In this document: one piece after another, positions 34,968-49,000 of the stretch
Layout of the letters: each line of letters begins with the position of its first letter
How positions within the stretch are numbered: position 1 is the first letter of the stretch
Translations under genes and position numbers: made by a program
From: Panopea generosa
Taxonomy: Eukaryota > Mollusca > Bivalvia > Adapedonta > Hiatellidae
Assembly (NCBI GenBank): GCA_029582155.1
Contig: CM055896.1
Coordinates: 26,069,184 to 26,133,183 of the forward strand
Direction: 5' to 3'
Length of the DNA: 64,000 bases
Notes under the pieces: model-generated
The model's database searches: none
Seen by the model: the letters and a program-made list of their open reading frames with translations, nothing else
Told to the model about the DNA's origin: nothing

Positions 34968-35193
34968 GTATAGGGATGAATGTTCTTATGAGTTCTTTAT
35001 ATGATTAGATCAGATCAGAATTCATTATCAGTTACTGCCCTTAGATTGGGAAATTGCTGCCATATTAATAGCACAGGACCTTCACTTTATGTCCAAAGGA
35101 AACCAAACTTGTTGAGGATGTTTTTATGCCCCCCAAAAAAATTTTTTTGGGTGACATATAGTAATCGCAGCATCCGTCCATCCGTCCGGGCGG

Positions 35194-35392
35194 ACAAATG
35201 GGTATTTAAGTGTCTAGGGTTTAGGGTTAGTAATTTTTATGGACAGTTGAAAAGCTGTTGAAAAAACATTAAGTGGCTGTTCTAGACTCTTAAAAAACAG
35301 CTCTTTGGTGGCTTTTTTTCTCTTACGTGGCTAAAATTTAGCCACACAAGTAATACGATTGAAGCAAAGAAGCTACTTAAATACCCATTTGT
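35194..35392. mobile_element. MITE-like element, copy 1 of a tandem pair
   Basis: 199 bp bounded by terminal inverted repeats: ACAAATGGGTATTTAAGTG at the left, and CTACTTAAATACCCATTTGT at the right. Inside are TCTAGGGTTTAGGGTTAGTA, the near-palindrome GTGGCTAAAATTTAGCCAC and a self-complementary GCTGTTCTAGACTCTTAAAA region. No coding frame; it must depend on another element for movement. Confidence 0.75.
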
Positions 35393-35420
35393 TAGAAAGT
35401 CCGTCCGTCCGTTTGGGCGG

Positions 35421-35617
35421 ACAAATGGGTATTAAAGTGTCTAGGGTTTAGGGTTAGTAATTTTTATGGACAGTTGAAAAGCTGTTGGAAAAACATTAAG
35501 TGGCTGTTCTAGACACTTAAAAAACAGCTCTTAGGTGGCTTTTTTTCTCTTACGTGGCTAAAAATTAGCCACACAAGTAATACGATTGACGAAGAAGCCA
35601 CTTACATACCCATTTGT
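35421..35617. mobile_element. MITE-like element, copy 2 of a tandem pair
   Basis: 197 bp, nearly identical to the element at 35194-35392, same orientation, bounded by ACAAATGGGTATTAAAGTG and CACTTACATACCCATTTGT. The 28 bp between the two copies (TAGAAAGTCCGTCCGTCCGT then TTGGGCGG) resemble the GTCCG-rich flank of repeat E. The pair could reflect a second insertion nearby or a tandem duplication that included this flank. Confidence 0.75.
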
Positions 35618-36653
35618 GAGAACGTCTGTCCGTCTGTCCTTCCGTCCGGGATTTTGTTTCTGGCCTGTAACTTTGTCATGCATAGATGGATTTTGTTGAT
35701 ACTTGCTACAAATGATCAACACAACATGACGACGTGTCGCAAGTAAGACCCACACCCCTACCTCAAAGGTAAAGGTCACAATTTGACTTTGTTTGACAAC
35801 ACTGAGTTTGTGTGAGATTTCGTTTCCGGCCTGTAACTTTGTCATGCATTAATGGATTTTGTTGATATTTGCTACAAATGATCAACATAACATGACAACG
35901 CGTCGCGAGTAAGACCCACACCCCTCCCTCAAAGGTCAAGGTCACAACTTGACTTTGTTTGAAAACACTTTGAGTTTGTGTGAGATTTCGTTTCCGGCCT
36001 GTAACTTTGTCATGCATAGATTGATTTTGTTGATACTTGCTACAAATGATCAACATAACATGACGACGTGTCGCGAGTAAGACCCACACCCCTACCTCAA
36101 AGATAAAGGTCACAATTTGACTTTGTTTGACAACACTTTCAGTCTGTTTGAGATTTCGTGTCTGGCCTGTAACTTTGTCACCTTATGGATAAATTTCAAA
36201 AAACATTTGACACAATTCATCAGCATGACATTACAAAGTGTCACCTGTAAGACCCACATGCGTACCTCAAAGGTCAAGGTCACACTTTCAGTTTGTTTGA
36301 CAACACTTTCAGTCTGTGTGAGATTTCTTGTCCGATCTATAACTTTGTCATCTATGGATATATTTTCAAAACACTAGGCTCAGTTGATAAACATGACATA
36401 TAATAAAGTGTTGCATGTAAGACCCAGAACCTTTCCTCAAAGGTCAAGGTCACACTTTCAATTTGTTTGATATTGCGTGTCTGGTCTGTGACTTTGTCTT
36501 TAACTTGGCTCAATTTATCAAGATAACATGACAACGTTCATAAGAAAAACCTAGATACTGTCACACTTTGAATATGTATGACAACACTTTGAATCTGTTC
36601 GAAATTTCAAGTCTGTCTTATAACTTTATCATGCATGGATGGATTTCAAAAAC

Positions 36654-37910
36654 CAGTGTTTTCTCCAGAGCGTGTTTCTTGCGTTTTTGACGCAATTAAA
36701 TCTCATTTGACGCAATCGAAGTTTGTACAATGCGTCCACTATGACGCAACCTTAAAAATTATGCATATTTGTTTCGACAAGCTGGTTTCAGAGTTAGTTT
36801 TACAATGCTAGCTGTTTTGGCAGATCAGTAGTCTGATTCAGGGAAATCCCGGTCACGCGGTAAACGTAAACGCTTTAATTGGTTATTAACGCTTTATTGA
36901 TGCAATCGCATAGACGATTATGATCACATACAAAATTTTTGCGAAGCAATATTATAGTTTGAAGACAACAACTGTGAAAACAAACGTATGCTGCATTAAT
37001 AGCGCTGATATATACCCAGTTTTAGGTTGTTAATGTATATAAAGATGAAATGTGGAAATCGTGAAACTTTTCAAGAAAGTTGTTTAAAATGTACGGACGT
37101 TACTCTATCTGAAAACCTTTTTATTTTGTTTTCTAAAAGGTATCGAGATGCGCATGCACAACATTTTAATACCAATTTAAACATAGGCCGGTCTCTGTTT
37201 TTACGGCGTTATTCCCAGCGCCATTTATGTTTCTTTAACGGATGTTTAAAAGGTTATGGAAAACAGAAAATAAACTTTTAGAAAATTATATTCATTTTGC
37301 AAAAATGATTATATAATTTCAGAAATTGAACTTAGTTTTGTTAAGTTACCATTAAAGTGTTATAATATTAAGGTAACATAACTCTAAAATAAGTCTAGCT
37401 ATGAACTAGAAGAGAAATGGTTTTGGGAATAAGAAAATAACAACAAAGTTATGTTTTCCAAAGAGTATAATGCTAAGTAATGGTAAACATGAAGCTCAGC
37501 TGAAATATAAGATGTTGAAATAATTTTAGTGTTTTTCATTATAAATAGTTGGGGCCATGGTGATCAAGCTGGGGCCATGACATTAGAAAAGTTTATGGCC
37601 CTGTGCCCATGATCATAAAAACAAATATTTTTCTAGTTGTTTTAACTTGTTGACAGAAGTGAAACGTTCATTTGAAGTTAAATTGTTTTGAAGTTATTAA
37701 CTTAAATTGCAGCTTTGATTGAGAAATTTGTGTGAAACAGAAAATTAAACTGTTTTAGTAAATTATGTTTTTTTTTTACCACCATTTATTCAAGTTGATT
37801 TAGTTTAAAACTAGTCAACTGATGACCCCCAAATCTTGAAAATGACCCCCAGAATTTTAACCAGTGGGTCATCAGTGACCCCCCAAAAAATGGGGCTGGA
37901 GAAAACACTG
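36654..37910. mobile_element. hAT-like non-autonomous DNA transposon with target-site duplication
   Basis: 1257 bp ending in perfect 15-bp inverted repeats, CAGTGTTTTCTCCAG at the left and its complement at the right. It is flanked on both sides by AAAAAC (36648-36653 and 37911-37916). TGACGCAA occurs three times near the left end and TGACCCCC-type strings several times near the right end, as subterminal repeats often do. The repeat E copy at 32185-32205 shows the same host sequence without the insertion. CAGTG ends suggest the hAT superfamily, though its duplications are usually 8 bp. An internal 84-codon frame at 37027-37281 has no transposase signature. Confidence 0.75.
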
Positions 37911-38913
37911 AAAAACACTTGGTTCAATTTATCAATTGATCAACAATTGATCTGTAACTTACATTTAGGGATTTTAAAATAGCTTGACACAAGTGATCGG
38001 CATGTCAAGATAATGTTTCACCTGCATTTAACTGTTGAAATACCCAGACCATTACATCAGATGTCAAAATCAAGGTTACACAAAGGTCAAGGTCATGCTT
38101 TAATGTAAAAAAAAACCCATGGAATTGCATGTCCAGTCTGAAACATTAGTCCATTACCTTTGATATTCATATATACATCGCTACCTATTATATCATGTAT
38201 TGTTATTTTTCACAGACCATTTGGGGGGTATGTGACACTTAACAGTGACATTTCTTGTTGATTATGTAAATAGAGCAATTTCTTGAACCAACCAACTAGT
38301 CTCAAAAGTAGTGGTGTTCACACGATTTGGTTGGAAACACATTATATTGGGGTCGTCTCAATAGTAAAAGGGAGCCAACCCATGTAATACTATACTTGTT
38401 CATTTCTTTCTTTCAAGGTTGTTTGGTTTATTATAAAATAAATTGCATCAGCCTTTCAAATACTTTGTTTTATATGATTTTATGCTTCTATCTACATTAT
38501 ATGGAAGACATTTCTTGCAACTAACATAAAAACTATGATCATGTGTTTGATGGATCATCAATGTGTTGGTTTATGATATTAAACAGGCATACAATAAAAA
38601 TAGAAAAACAACAGTATACTGTTATGACATAACCAACTAAAATTAGAAAATAAGCATAGATCATCATCTATTTGAATTCAAAAATGAAAATTTGTAACAA
38701 AATTTCTTTCTAACTGTCATTCGATCTGTATTCATTCATGAGCTGATTGGTAAATCTGTATATCATATTCTGATAAGATAGTATTAAATCACAAGAACCT
38801 GTACGGATATATTTCTTTAAGGATTTTTGTAATGCAGCAATGATATCTCTGACCGACTTGTGACTGGTATTTTTTTAGTTGTATTGTAATTGTTTATTGC
38901 TTTCTGTTTGTAG

Positions 38914-38958
38914 GAGTTACCTCAACTTTCTGGTAGATGAGATGGTAGACCCAATAAA
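38914..38958 (+). CDS. SLC7A: SLC7/LAT-type transporter, coding exon 4
   Basis: A 45-bp micro-sized exon, phase 2 to phase 2. It completes Trp 237 and encodes SYLNFLVDEMVDPI (238-251) plus two bases of Lys 252. It matches the W-x-x-L-N-F/Y-x-x-E-E-(M/L)-x-x-P segment after TM6 in LAT-type carriers. The acceptor is TGTTTGTAG/G, the donor ATAAA/GTAAGT. It is too short to stand out as an open frame and was placed from family layout and phase. Confidence 0.9.
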
Positions 38959-39278
38959 GTAAGTAGTCAGGATGCATCACTATCAAAGAGAGATGTGCAG
39001 AATTTATTGTCTTTGTGTTACATTTTGATGATTTTTCACAAAGTTATATTTTATAATCTCTCCTTGAAGAGTTGTGAAAATAATATAAGTAAATAGAAAA
39101 AACAATAACTACTGGCTATCTATTACTATCTATTTGATAGTTTGCTTTGAAAATTTAAAAAAATATATAATAAAATTTATATATATTCACTTTTGTGTGC
39201 TGGTAGACTATTTTTTCTTAATATCCGACTGTTTCAAATTCAAATGGACAAAAACATTTCTTAAATAATGATTGTTAA

Positions 39279-42200
39279 TGATGCTCTAATGACACTCCTG
39301 GTATGCTTTATGCTCTAATGGCACTCCTGGTATGCTTGATGCTCTAATGACACTCCTGGTATGCTTGATGCTGTAATGACACTCCTGGTATGCTTGATGC
39401 TGTAATGACACTCCTGGTATGATTGATGCTCTTATGGCACTCCTGGTATGCTTGATGCTCTAATGGCACTCCTGGTATGCTTGATGCTGTAATGACACTC
39501 CTGGTATGATTGATGCTCTAATGGCAACTCTGGTATACTTGATGCTCTAATGACACTCCTGGTATGCTTGATGCTGTAATGACACTCCTGGTATGTTTAA
39601 TGCTCTAATGACACTCCTGGTATGCTTGATGCTCTAATGACACTTCTGGTATGCTTGATGCTCTAATGGCCCTCCTGGTATGCTTGATGCTCTAATGGCA
39701 CTCCTGGTATGCTTGATGCTCTTATGACACTCCTGGTATGATTGATTTTCTAATGACACTCCTGGTATGATTGATGCTCTTATGACACTCCTGGTGTGCT
39801 TGATGCTCTTATGGCACTCCTGGTATGCTTGACGCTCTAATGGCACCCATGGTATGCTTGATGCTCTTATGAAATCCTGGTATGCTTGATGCTCTAATGG
39901 CACTCCTGGTTTTCTTGATGCTCTAATGGCACTCCTGGTATGATTGATTTTCTAATGACACTCCTGGTATGATTGATGCTCTCATGACACTCCTGGTATG
40001 CTTGATGTCCTGATGACACTCCTGGTATGATTGATGTTCTGATGACACTCCTGGTATGCTTGATGCTCTAATGGCACTCCTGGTATGCTTGATGCTGTAA
40101 TGGCACTCCTGGTATTATTGATGCTCTAATGGCACTCATGGTATGCTTGATGCTCTTATGACACTCCTATTATGATTGATGCTATAATTGCACTCCTGGT
40201 ATGCTTGATGCTCTTATGGCACTCCTGGTATGATTGATGCGCTGACACTCCTGGTATGCTTGATGCTCTAATGACACTTCTGGTATGCTTGATGCTCTAA
40301 TGGCACTACTGGTATGCTTGATGCTCTAATAGCACTACTAGTATGCTTGATGCTCTAATGGCACTCCTGGTATGCTTGATGCTCTAATGACACTCCTGGT
40401 ATGCTTGATGTTCTAATGGCACTCCTGGTATGCTTGATGCTCTTATGACATTCCTGGTATGCTTGATGCTCTAATGACACTCCTGGTATGCTTGCTCTAA
40501 TGGCACTCCTGGTATGCTTGATGCTCTAATGACACTTCTGGTATGCTTGATGCTCTAATGGCACTCCTGGTATTATTGATGCTCTAATGGCACTCATGGT
40601 ATGCTTGATGCTCTTATGACACTCCTATTATGATTGATGCTATAATTGCACTCCTGGTATGCTTGATGCTCTTATGGCACTCCTGGTATGATTGATGCGC
40701 TGACACTCCTGGTATGCTTGATGCTCTAATGACACTTCTGGTATGCTTGATGCTCTAATGGCACTACTGGTATGCTTGATGCTCTAATAGCACTACTAGT
40801 ATGCTTGATGCTCTAATGGCACTCCTGGTATGCTTGATGCTCTAATGACACTCCTGGTATGCTTGATGTTCTAATGGCACTCCTGGTATGCTTGATGCTC
40901 TTATGACATTCCTGGTATGCTTGATGCTCTAATGACACTCCTGGTATGCTTGCTCTAATGGCACTCCTGGTATGCTTGATGCTCTAATGACATTTCTGGT
41001 ATGCTTGATGCTCTAATGGCACTCCTGGTATGCTTGATGCTCTAATAGCAGTACTGGTATGCTTGATGCTCTAATGGCACTCTTGGTATGCTTGATGCTC
41101 TAATGACACTCCTGGTATGCTTGATGTTCTAATGGCACTCCTGGTATACTTTATGCTCTTATGACATTCCTGGTATGATTGATGCTCTAATGACACTCCT
41201 GGTATGCTTGCTCTAATGGCACTCCTGGTATGCTTGATGCTCTAATGGCACTCCTTGTATGCTTGATGCTCTAATGGCACTACTGGTATGCTTGATGCTC
41301 TTATGGTACTCCTGGTATGCTTGATGCTCTTATGGCACTCCTGGTATGCTTGATGTTCTAATGGCACTCCTGGTATGCCTGATGCTCTAATGGCACTCAT
41401 GGTATGTTTGATGCTCTAATGGCACTACTGGTATGCTTGATTCTCTAATGACACTTCTGGTATGCTTGGTGCTCTAATGGCACTCCTGGTATGATTGATT
41501 TTCTAATGACACTCCTGGTATGATTGATTGATGCTCTTATGACACTCCTGGTATGCTTAATGCTCTTATGACACTCCTGGTATGATTGATGCTCTTATGG
41601 CACTCCTTGTATGCTTGATGCTCTTATGGCACTCCTGATATGCTTGATGCTCTGATGGCACTACTGGTATGCTTGATGCTCTAATGACACTCTTGGTATG
41701 CTTGATGCTCTAATGGCACTACTGGTATGCTTGATGCTCTAATGACACTCCTGGTATGCTTGATGCTCTAATGACACTCCTCGTATGCTTGATGCTCTAA
41801 TGGCACTCCTGATATGCTTGATGCTCTTATGATACTCCTGGTATGCTTGATGCTCTTATGACACTCCTGGTATGATTGATGCTTTATGACACTCATGGTA
41901 TACTTGATGCTCTTATGACACTTCTGGTATGTTTGATGCTCTTATGGCACTCCTGGTATGCTTGATGCTCTAATGGCACTACTGGTATGCTTGGTGCTCT
42001 TATGGCACTCCTGGTATGATTGATGCTCTTATGGCACTCCTGGTATGCTTGATGCTCTAATGGCACTTCTGGTATGCTTGATGCTGTAATGACACTCCTG
42101 GTATGCTTGATGTTCTAATGGCATTCCTGGTATGCTTGATGCTCTAATGACACTCCTGGTATGATTGATGCTCTAATGGCACTCCTGGTATGCTTGATGC

Positions 42201-42722
42201 TGTAATGGCACTCCTGGTATGCTTGATGCTCTTATGACACTCCTGGTATGCTTGATGCTCTGATGACACTCCTGGTATGCTTGATGCTCTGATGGCACTC
42301 CTGGTATGCTTGATGCTCTAATGGCACTACTGGTATGCTTGATGCTCTTATGGCACTCCTGGTATGATTGATGCTCTAATGACACTCATGGTATGCTTGA
42401 TGCTCTTATGACACTCATGGTATGCTTGATGCTCTAATGGCACTCCTGGTATGCTTGATGTTCTTATGGCACTCCTTGTATGCTTGATGCTCTAATGACA
42501 CTCCTGGTATGATTGATGCTGTAATGGCACTCCTGTGTATGCTTGATGCTCTTATGGCACTACTGGTATGCTTGATGCTCTAATGGCACTCCTGGTATGC
42601 TTGATGTTCTAATGGCACTCCTGGTATGCTTGATGCTGTAATGGCACTCCTGGTATGATTGATGCTCTTATGGCACTCCTGGTATGCTTGATGCTCTAAT
42701 GTAACTCCTGGTATGCTTGATG
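39279..42722. repeat. Minisatellite, 29-bp unit, about 118 copies
   Basis: Units read GATGCTCTAATGGCACTCCT then GGTATGCTT, with CTTATG, TGACAC and ATGATTG variants. Distinctive variants (GATGCGCTGACACT; TGCTTGCTCTAATGG, a unit lacking GATG) recur 458 bp apart, showing higher-order duplication. It fills most of intron 4, ending about 165 bp before exon 5. Confidence 0.95.
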
Positions 42723-42889
42723 CATATATTTCCTAATGTCCTATTGGTCGGTGACACCATTACTTGCTCTACATTTTTGTATGTTCAAAAAATAATTTCT
42801 CCTTCAGTACAGATGAAAGTTGATATTTGAAAAAGTCAAAAACATTTATTTTATCTACTTTTTACTGTTTTTTTTTCTTTTTTTTGCAG

Positions 42890-43013
42890 AAATCTTCCGA
42901 GAGCCATTTTCATCTCCATGACATTAGTGATAATTGTATATCTTCTCGCTAACATTGCATACCTTGGTGTCCTATCACCTATAGAGATGTTGTCTTCACC
43001 TGCAGTTGCCGTG
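42890..43013 (+). CDS. SLC7A: SLC7/LAT-type transporter, coding exon 5
   Basis: 124 bp, phase 2 to phase 0. It completes Lys 252 and encodes [20 protein letters not shown] (TM7), [21 protein letters not shown] (253-293). N-L-P-R-A-I and the (S/E)-x-A-V-A-V end are strongly conserved across LAT-type light chains. The acceptor follows a long T tract (TTTTTTTGCAG/A); the donor is GCCGTG/GTGAGT. A nearly 10-kb array starts 67 bp after the donor. Confidence 0.94.
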
Positions 43014-43080
43014 GTGAGTAAACAAAAATAAACAGACAGTTGTGAAAAGTACTGAGAGGGGAGAAAATTTTATCACTAAA

Positions 43081-46000
43081 CAACTCTCTGATAATGTCTT
43101 TTTTGTTACAATATATAAACCAACATTAAACAACTCTGACAATGTCTTCATTGTTACAATATATAAACCAACATTGAACAGCTCTGACAAGGTCTTCATT
43201 GTTACAATATATAAACCAACATTGAACAGCTCTGACAATGCCTTCATTGTTACAATATATAAACCAACATTAAACAGCTCTGACAATGTCTTCATTGTTA
43301 CAATATATAAACCAACATTGAACAAGCTCTGACAAGGTATTCATTGTTACAATATATAAACCAACATTAAACAACTCTGACAATGCCTTCATTGTTACAA
43401 TATATAAACCAACATTAAACAACTCTGACAAGGTCTTCATTGTTACAATATATAAACCAACATTGACCATCTCTGACAATGTCTTCATTGTTACAAAATA
43501 TATACCAACATTGAACAACTCTGACAATGTCTTTATTGTTACAATATATAAACCACCATTGAACATCTCTGACAATGTCTTCATTGTTACAATATATATA
43601 CCAACATCGAACAACTCTGACAATGTCTTTATTGTTACAATATATAAACCAACATTGAACAGCTCTGACAATGTCTTCATTGTTACTATATATATATAAA
43701 CCAATATTGAACAGCTCTGACAATGCCTTCATTGTTACAATATATAAACCAACATTAAACAGCTCTGACAATGTCTTCATTGTTACAATATATAAACCAA
43801 CATTAAACAGCTCTGACAAGGTCCTCATTGTTACAATATATAAACCAACATTAAACAACTCTGACAATGCCTTCATTGTTACAATATATAAACCAACATT
43901 AAACAACTCTGACAAGGTCTTCATTGTTACAATATATAAACCATCATTGAACAAGCTCTGACAATGTCTTCATTGTTACAATATATAAACCAACATTAAA
44001 CAGCTCTGACAAGGTCTTCATTGTTACACTATATAAACCAACATTGAACAACTCTGACAAGGTCTTCATTGTTACAATATATAAACCAACATTGAACAAC
44101 ATTGACAAGGTCTTCATTGTTACAATATATAAACCAACATTGAACAACTGTGACAAGGTCTTCATTGTTACAATATATAAACCAACATTGAACAACTGTG
44201 ACAAGGTCTTCATTGTTACAATATATATACCAACATTGAACATTTCTGACAAGGTCTTCATTGTTACAATATATAAACCAACATTGAACAACTCTGACAA
44301 GGTCTTCATTGTTACAATATATAAACCAACATTGAACATCTCTGACAAGGTCTTCATTGTTACAATATATAAACCAACATTGAACAGCTCTGACAATGCC
44401 TTCATTGTAACAATATATAAACCAACATTGAACAACTCTAAAAAGGTCTTCATTGTTATAATATATAAACCAACATTGAACATCTCTGACAAGGTCTTCA
44501 TTGTTACAATATATATATACCAACATTGAACAACTCTGACAATGTCTTTATTGTTACAATATATAAACCAACATTGAACATCTCTGACAATGTCTTCATT
44601 GTTACCATATATATACCAACATTGATCAACTCTGACAATGTCTTTATTGTTACAATATATAAACCAACATTAAACAGCTCTGATAATGTCTTCATTGTAA
44701 CAATATATAAACCAACATTGAACAACTCTGACAAGGTCTTCATTGTTACATTAATATATAAACCAACATTGAACATCTCTGACAATGTCTTCATTGTTAC
44801 AATATATAAACCAACATTAAACATCACTGACAATGTCTTCATTGTTACAATATATATACCAACGTTGAACATCTCTGACAAGGTCTTCATTGTTACAATA
44901 TATAAACCAACATTGAACATCTCTGACAATGTCTTCATTGTTACAATATATATACCAACATTGATCAACTCTGACAATGTCTTCATTGTTACAATATATA
45001 AACCAACATTGAACAGCTCTGACAATGTCTTCATTGTTATAGTAATATAAACCAACATTAAACAACTCTGACAATGTCTTCATTGTTACAATATATAAAC
45101 CAACACCAAACAACTCTGACAAGGTATTCATTGTTACAATATATAAACCAACATTAAACAGCTCTGACAAGGTATTCATTGTAACAATATATAAACCAAC
45201 ACTAAACAACTCTGACAAGGTCTTCATTGTTACAATATATAAACCAACATTAAACATCTGTGATAAGGTCTTCATTGTTACAATATATAAACCAACATTG
45301 AACAGCTCTGACAATGTTTTCATTGTTACAATATATATACCAACATTGAACAGCTCTGACAAGGTCTTCATTGTTACAATATGTAAACCAACATTAAACA
45401 ACTCTGACAAGGTATTTATTGTTACAATATATAAACTAACATTAAACAACTCTGACAACGTCTTCATTGTTACAATATATATACCAACATTGAACAGCTC
45501 TGGCAATGTCTTCATTGTTACAATATATAAACCAACATTGAACAGCTCTGACAATGTCTTCATTGTTACAATATATAAACCAACACCAAACAACTCTGAC
45601 AATGTCTTCATTGATACAATATATAAACCAACATTAAACAACTCTGACAATGCCTTCATTGTTACAATATATCAACCAACATTGAACATCTCTGACAATG
45701 CCTTCATTGTTACAATATATATACCAAGGTTGAACAACTCTGACAATGTCTTAATTGTTACAATATTTAAACCAACATTGAACAGCTCTGGCAATTTCTT
45801 CATTGTTACAGTTATATAAACCAACATTAAACAACTCTGACAATCTCTTCATTGTTACAATATATAAACCAACACCAAACAACTCTGACAAGGTATTCAT
45901 TGTTACAATATATAAACTAACAATGAACAACTCTGACAAGGTCTTCATTGTTACAATATATAAACCAACTTTAAACATCTCTGACAATAACTTCATTGTT

Positions 46001-49000
46001 ACAATATATAAACCAACAATAAACAACTCTGACAATGTCTTCACTGTTACAATATATAAACCAATATTAAACAACTCTGACAATGTCTTCATTGTTACAA
46101 TATATAAACCAACATTAAACAGCTCTGACAATGCCTTCATTGTTACAGTATATAAACCAACATTAAACAGCTCTGACAAGGTCTTCATTGTTACAATATA
46201 TAAACCAACATTAAACAGCTCTGACAATGTCTTCATTGTTACAATATATAAACCAACATTAAACAACTCTGACAAGGTATTCATTGTTACAATATATAAA
46301 CCAACACTAAACAACTCTGACAAGGTATTCATTGTTACAATATATAAACCAACATTAAACATCTCTGATAAGGTCTTCATTGTTACAATATATAAACCAA
46401 CATTGAACAACTCTGACAATGTCTTCATTGTTACAATATATAAACCAACATTGAACAACTCTGACAATGTCTTCATTGTTACAATATATAAACCAACATA
46501 GAACAACTCAGACAAGGTCTTCATTGTTACAAAATATATACCAACATCAAACATCTCTGACAATGTCTTTATTGTTACAGTATATTAACCAATATTAAAC
46601 AACTCTGACAATGTCTTCATTGTTACAATATATAAACCAACATTAAATAATCTGACAATGTTTTCATTGTTACAATATATAAACCAACATTAAACAAATC
46701 TGACAATGTCTTCATTGTTACAATATATAAACCAACATTAAATAATCTGACAATGTCTTCATATTTACAATATATAAAGCAACATTAAACAACTCTGACA
46801 AAGTCTTCATTGTTATAATATATAAACCAACATTAAACAGCTCTGACAAGGTCTTCAATGTTACAATATATAAACCAACACCAAGTAACTCTGACAATGT
46901 CTTCATTGTAACATTAAACAACTCTGACAATGTATTCATTGTTACAATATATAAACCAACACCAAACATCTCTGACAATGTCTTTATTGTTACAATATGT
47001 ATACTAATATTGAACAACTCTGACAATGTTTTCATTGTTACAATATATAAACCAACATTAAACAACTCTGACAAGGTCTTCATTGTTACAATATAAAAAC
47101 CAACATTGAACAGCTCTGACAAGGTCTTCATTGTTACAATATATAAACCAACATTAAACATCTCTGACAAGGTCTTCATTGTTACAATATACATACCAAC
47201 ATTGAACAGCTCTGACAATGTCTTCTTTGTTACAATATATAAACCAACATTAAACAACTCTGACAATGTCTTCATTGTTACAATATATATATACCAACAT
47301 TGAACAGCTCTGACAATGTTTTCATTGTTACAATATATAAACCAACATTAAACTACTCTGTCAATGTCTTCATAAACCAACACCAAACAATTTTGACAAT
47401 GTCTTCATTGTTACAATATATAAACCAACATTAAACAACTCTGACAAGGTCTTCATTGTAACAATATATAAACCAACATTGAACAACTTTGACAATGTCT
47501 TCATTGTTACAATATATAAACTAACACCAAACAACTCTGACAATGCCTTCATTGTTACAAGATATATACCAACATTGAACAGCTCTGACAAGGTCTTCAT
47601 TGTTACAATATATAAACTAACATCATACAATTTTGACAATGTCTTCATTGTTACAAGATATATACCAACATTGAACAGCTCTGACAAGGTCTTCATTGTT
47701 ACAATTTATAAACCAACACCAAGCAATTTTGACGATGTCTTCATTGTTACAATATATAAACCAACATTAAAAACTCTGATAATGTCTTCATTGTTACAAT
47801 ATATAAACCAACAATAAACAACTCTGACAATGTCTTCACTGTTACAAATATAAACCAACATTAAACAACTCTGACAATGTCTTCACTGTTACAATATATA
47901 AACCAACATTAAACAGCTCTGACAATGCCTTCATTATTACAGTATATAAACCAACATTAAACAGCTCTGACAAGGTCTGCATTGTTACAATATATAAACC
48001 AACATTTAACATCTCTGACAATGCCTTCATTGGTACAATATATAAACCAACATTAAACAGCTCTGACAAGGTCTTCAATGTTACAATATATAAACCAACA
48101 TTGAACAAGCTCTGACAATGTATTCATTGTTACAATAAATAAACCAACATTAAACAGCTCTGACAAGGTATTCATTGTTACAGTATATAAACCAACATGA
48201 AACAGCTCTGACAAGGTATTCATTGTTACAGTATATAAACCAACAATAAACAGCTCTGACAAGGTATTCATTGTTACAGTATATAAACTAACATTGAACA
48301 GCTCTGACAAGGTCTTCATTGTTACAGTATATAAACCAACGTTAAACAGCTCTGACAAGGTATTCATTGTTACAGTATATAAACCAACATTAAATAGCTC
48401 TGACAATGACTTCATTGTTACAAGGTCTTCATTGTTACACTATATAAACCAACATTAAACAACTCTGACAAGGTCTTCATTGTTACAATATATAAATCAA
48501 CATTGAACAACTTTGACAATGTCTTCATTGTTACAATATATAAACTAACATCAAACAACTCTGACAATGCCTTCATTGTTACAAGATATATACCAACATT
48601 GAACAGCTCTGACAAGGTCTTCATTGTTACAATATATAAACTAACACCATATAATTTTGACAATGTCTTCATTGTTACAAGATATATACCAACATTGAAC
48701 AGCTCTGACAAGGTCTTCATTGTTACAATATATAAACCAACACCAAGCAATTTTGACAATGTCTTCATTGTTACAATATATAAACCAACATTAAAAACTC
48801 TGATAATGTCTTCATTGTTACAATATATAAACCAACAATAAACAACTCTGACAAGGTCTTCATTGTTACAATAAATAAACCAACATTGAACAACTTTGAC
48901 AATGTCTTCATTGTTACAATATATAAACTAACACCAAACAACTCTGACAATGCTTTCATTGTTACAAGATATATACCAACATTGAACAGCTCTGACAAGG

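Larger units (their letters stand above)
35127..38262 (+). repeat. Dispersed repeat E, copy 2, with nested insertions
   Basis: Left end TTTTTATGCCCCCCAAAAAA, then GTAATCGCAGCATCCGTCCA. Right end ACAGACCATTTGGGGGGTAT, GTGACACTTAACAGTGACA and TTTCTTGTT. Between them are the usual internal repeats (AAAGGTCAAGGTCAC at about 35930, 36267 and 36437). The copy is interrupted by two MITE-like elements near its left end and by a 1257-bp hAT-like element. Without them it would be close in length to copy 1. Confidence 0.8.
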
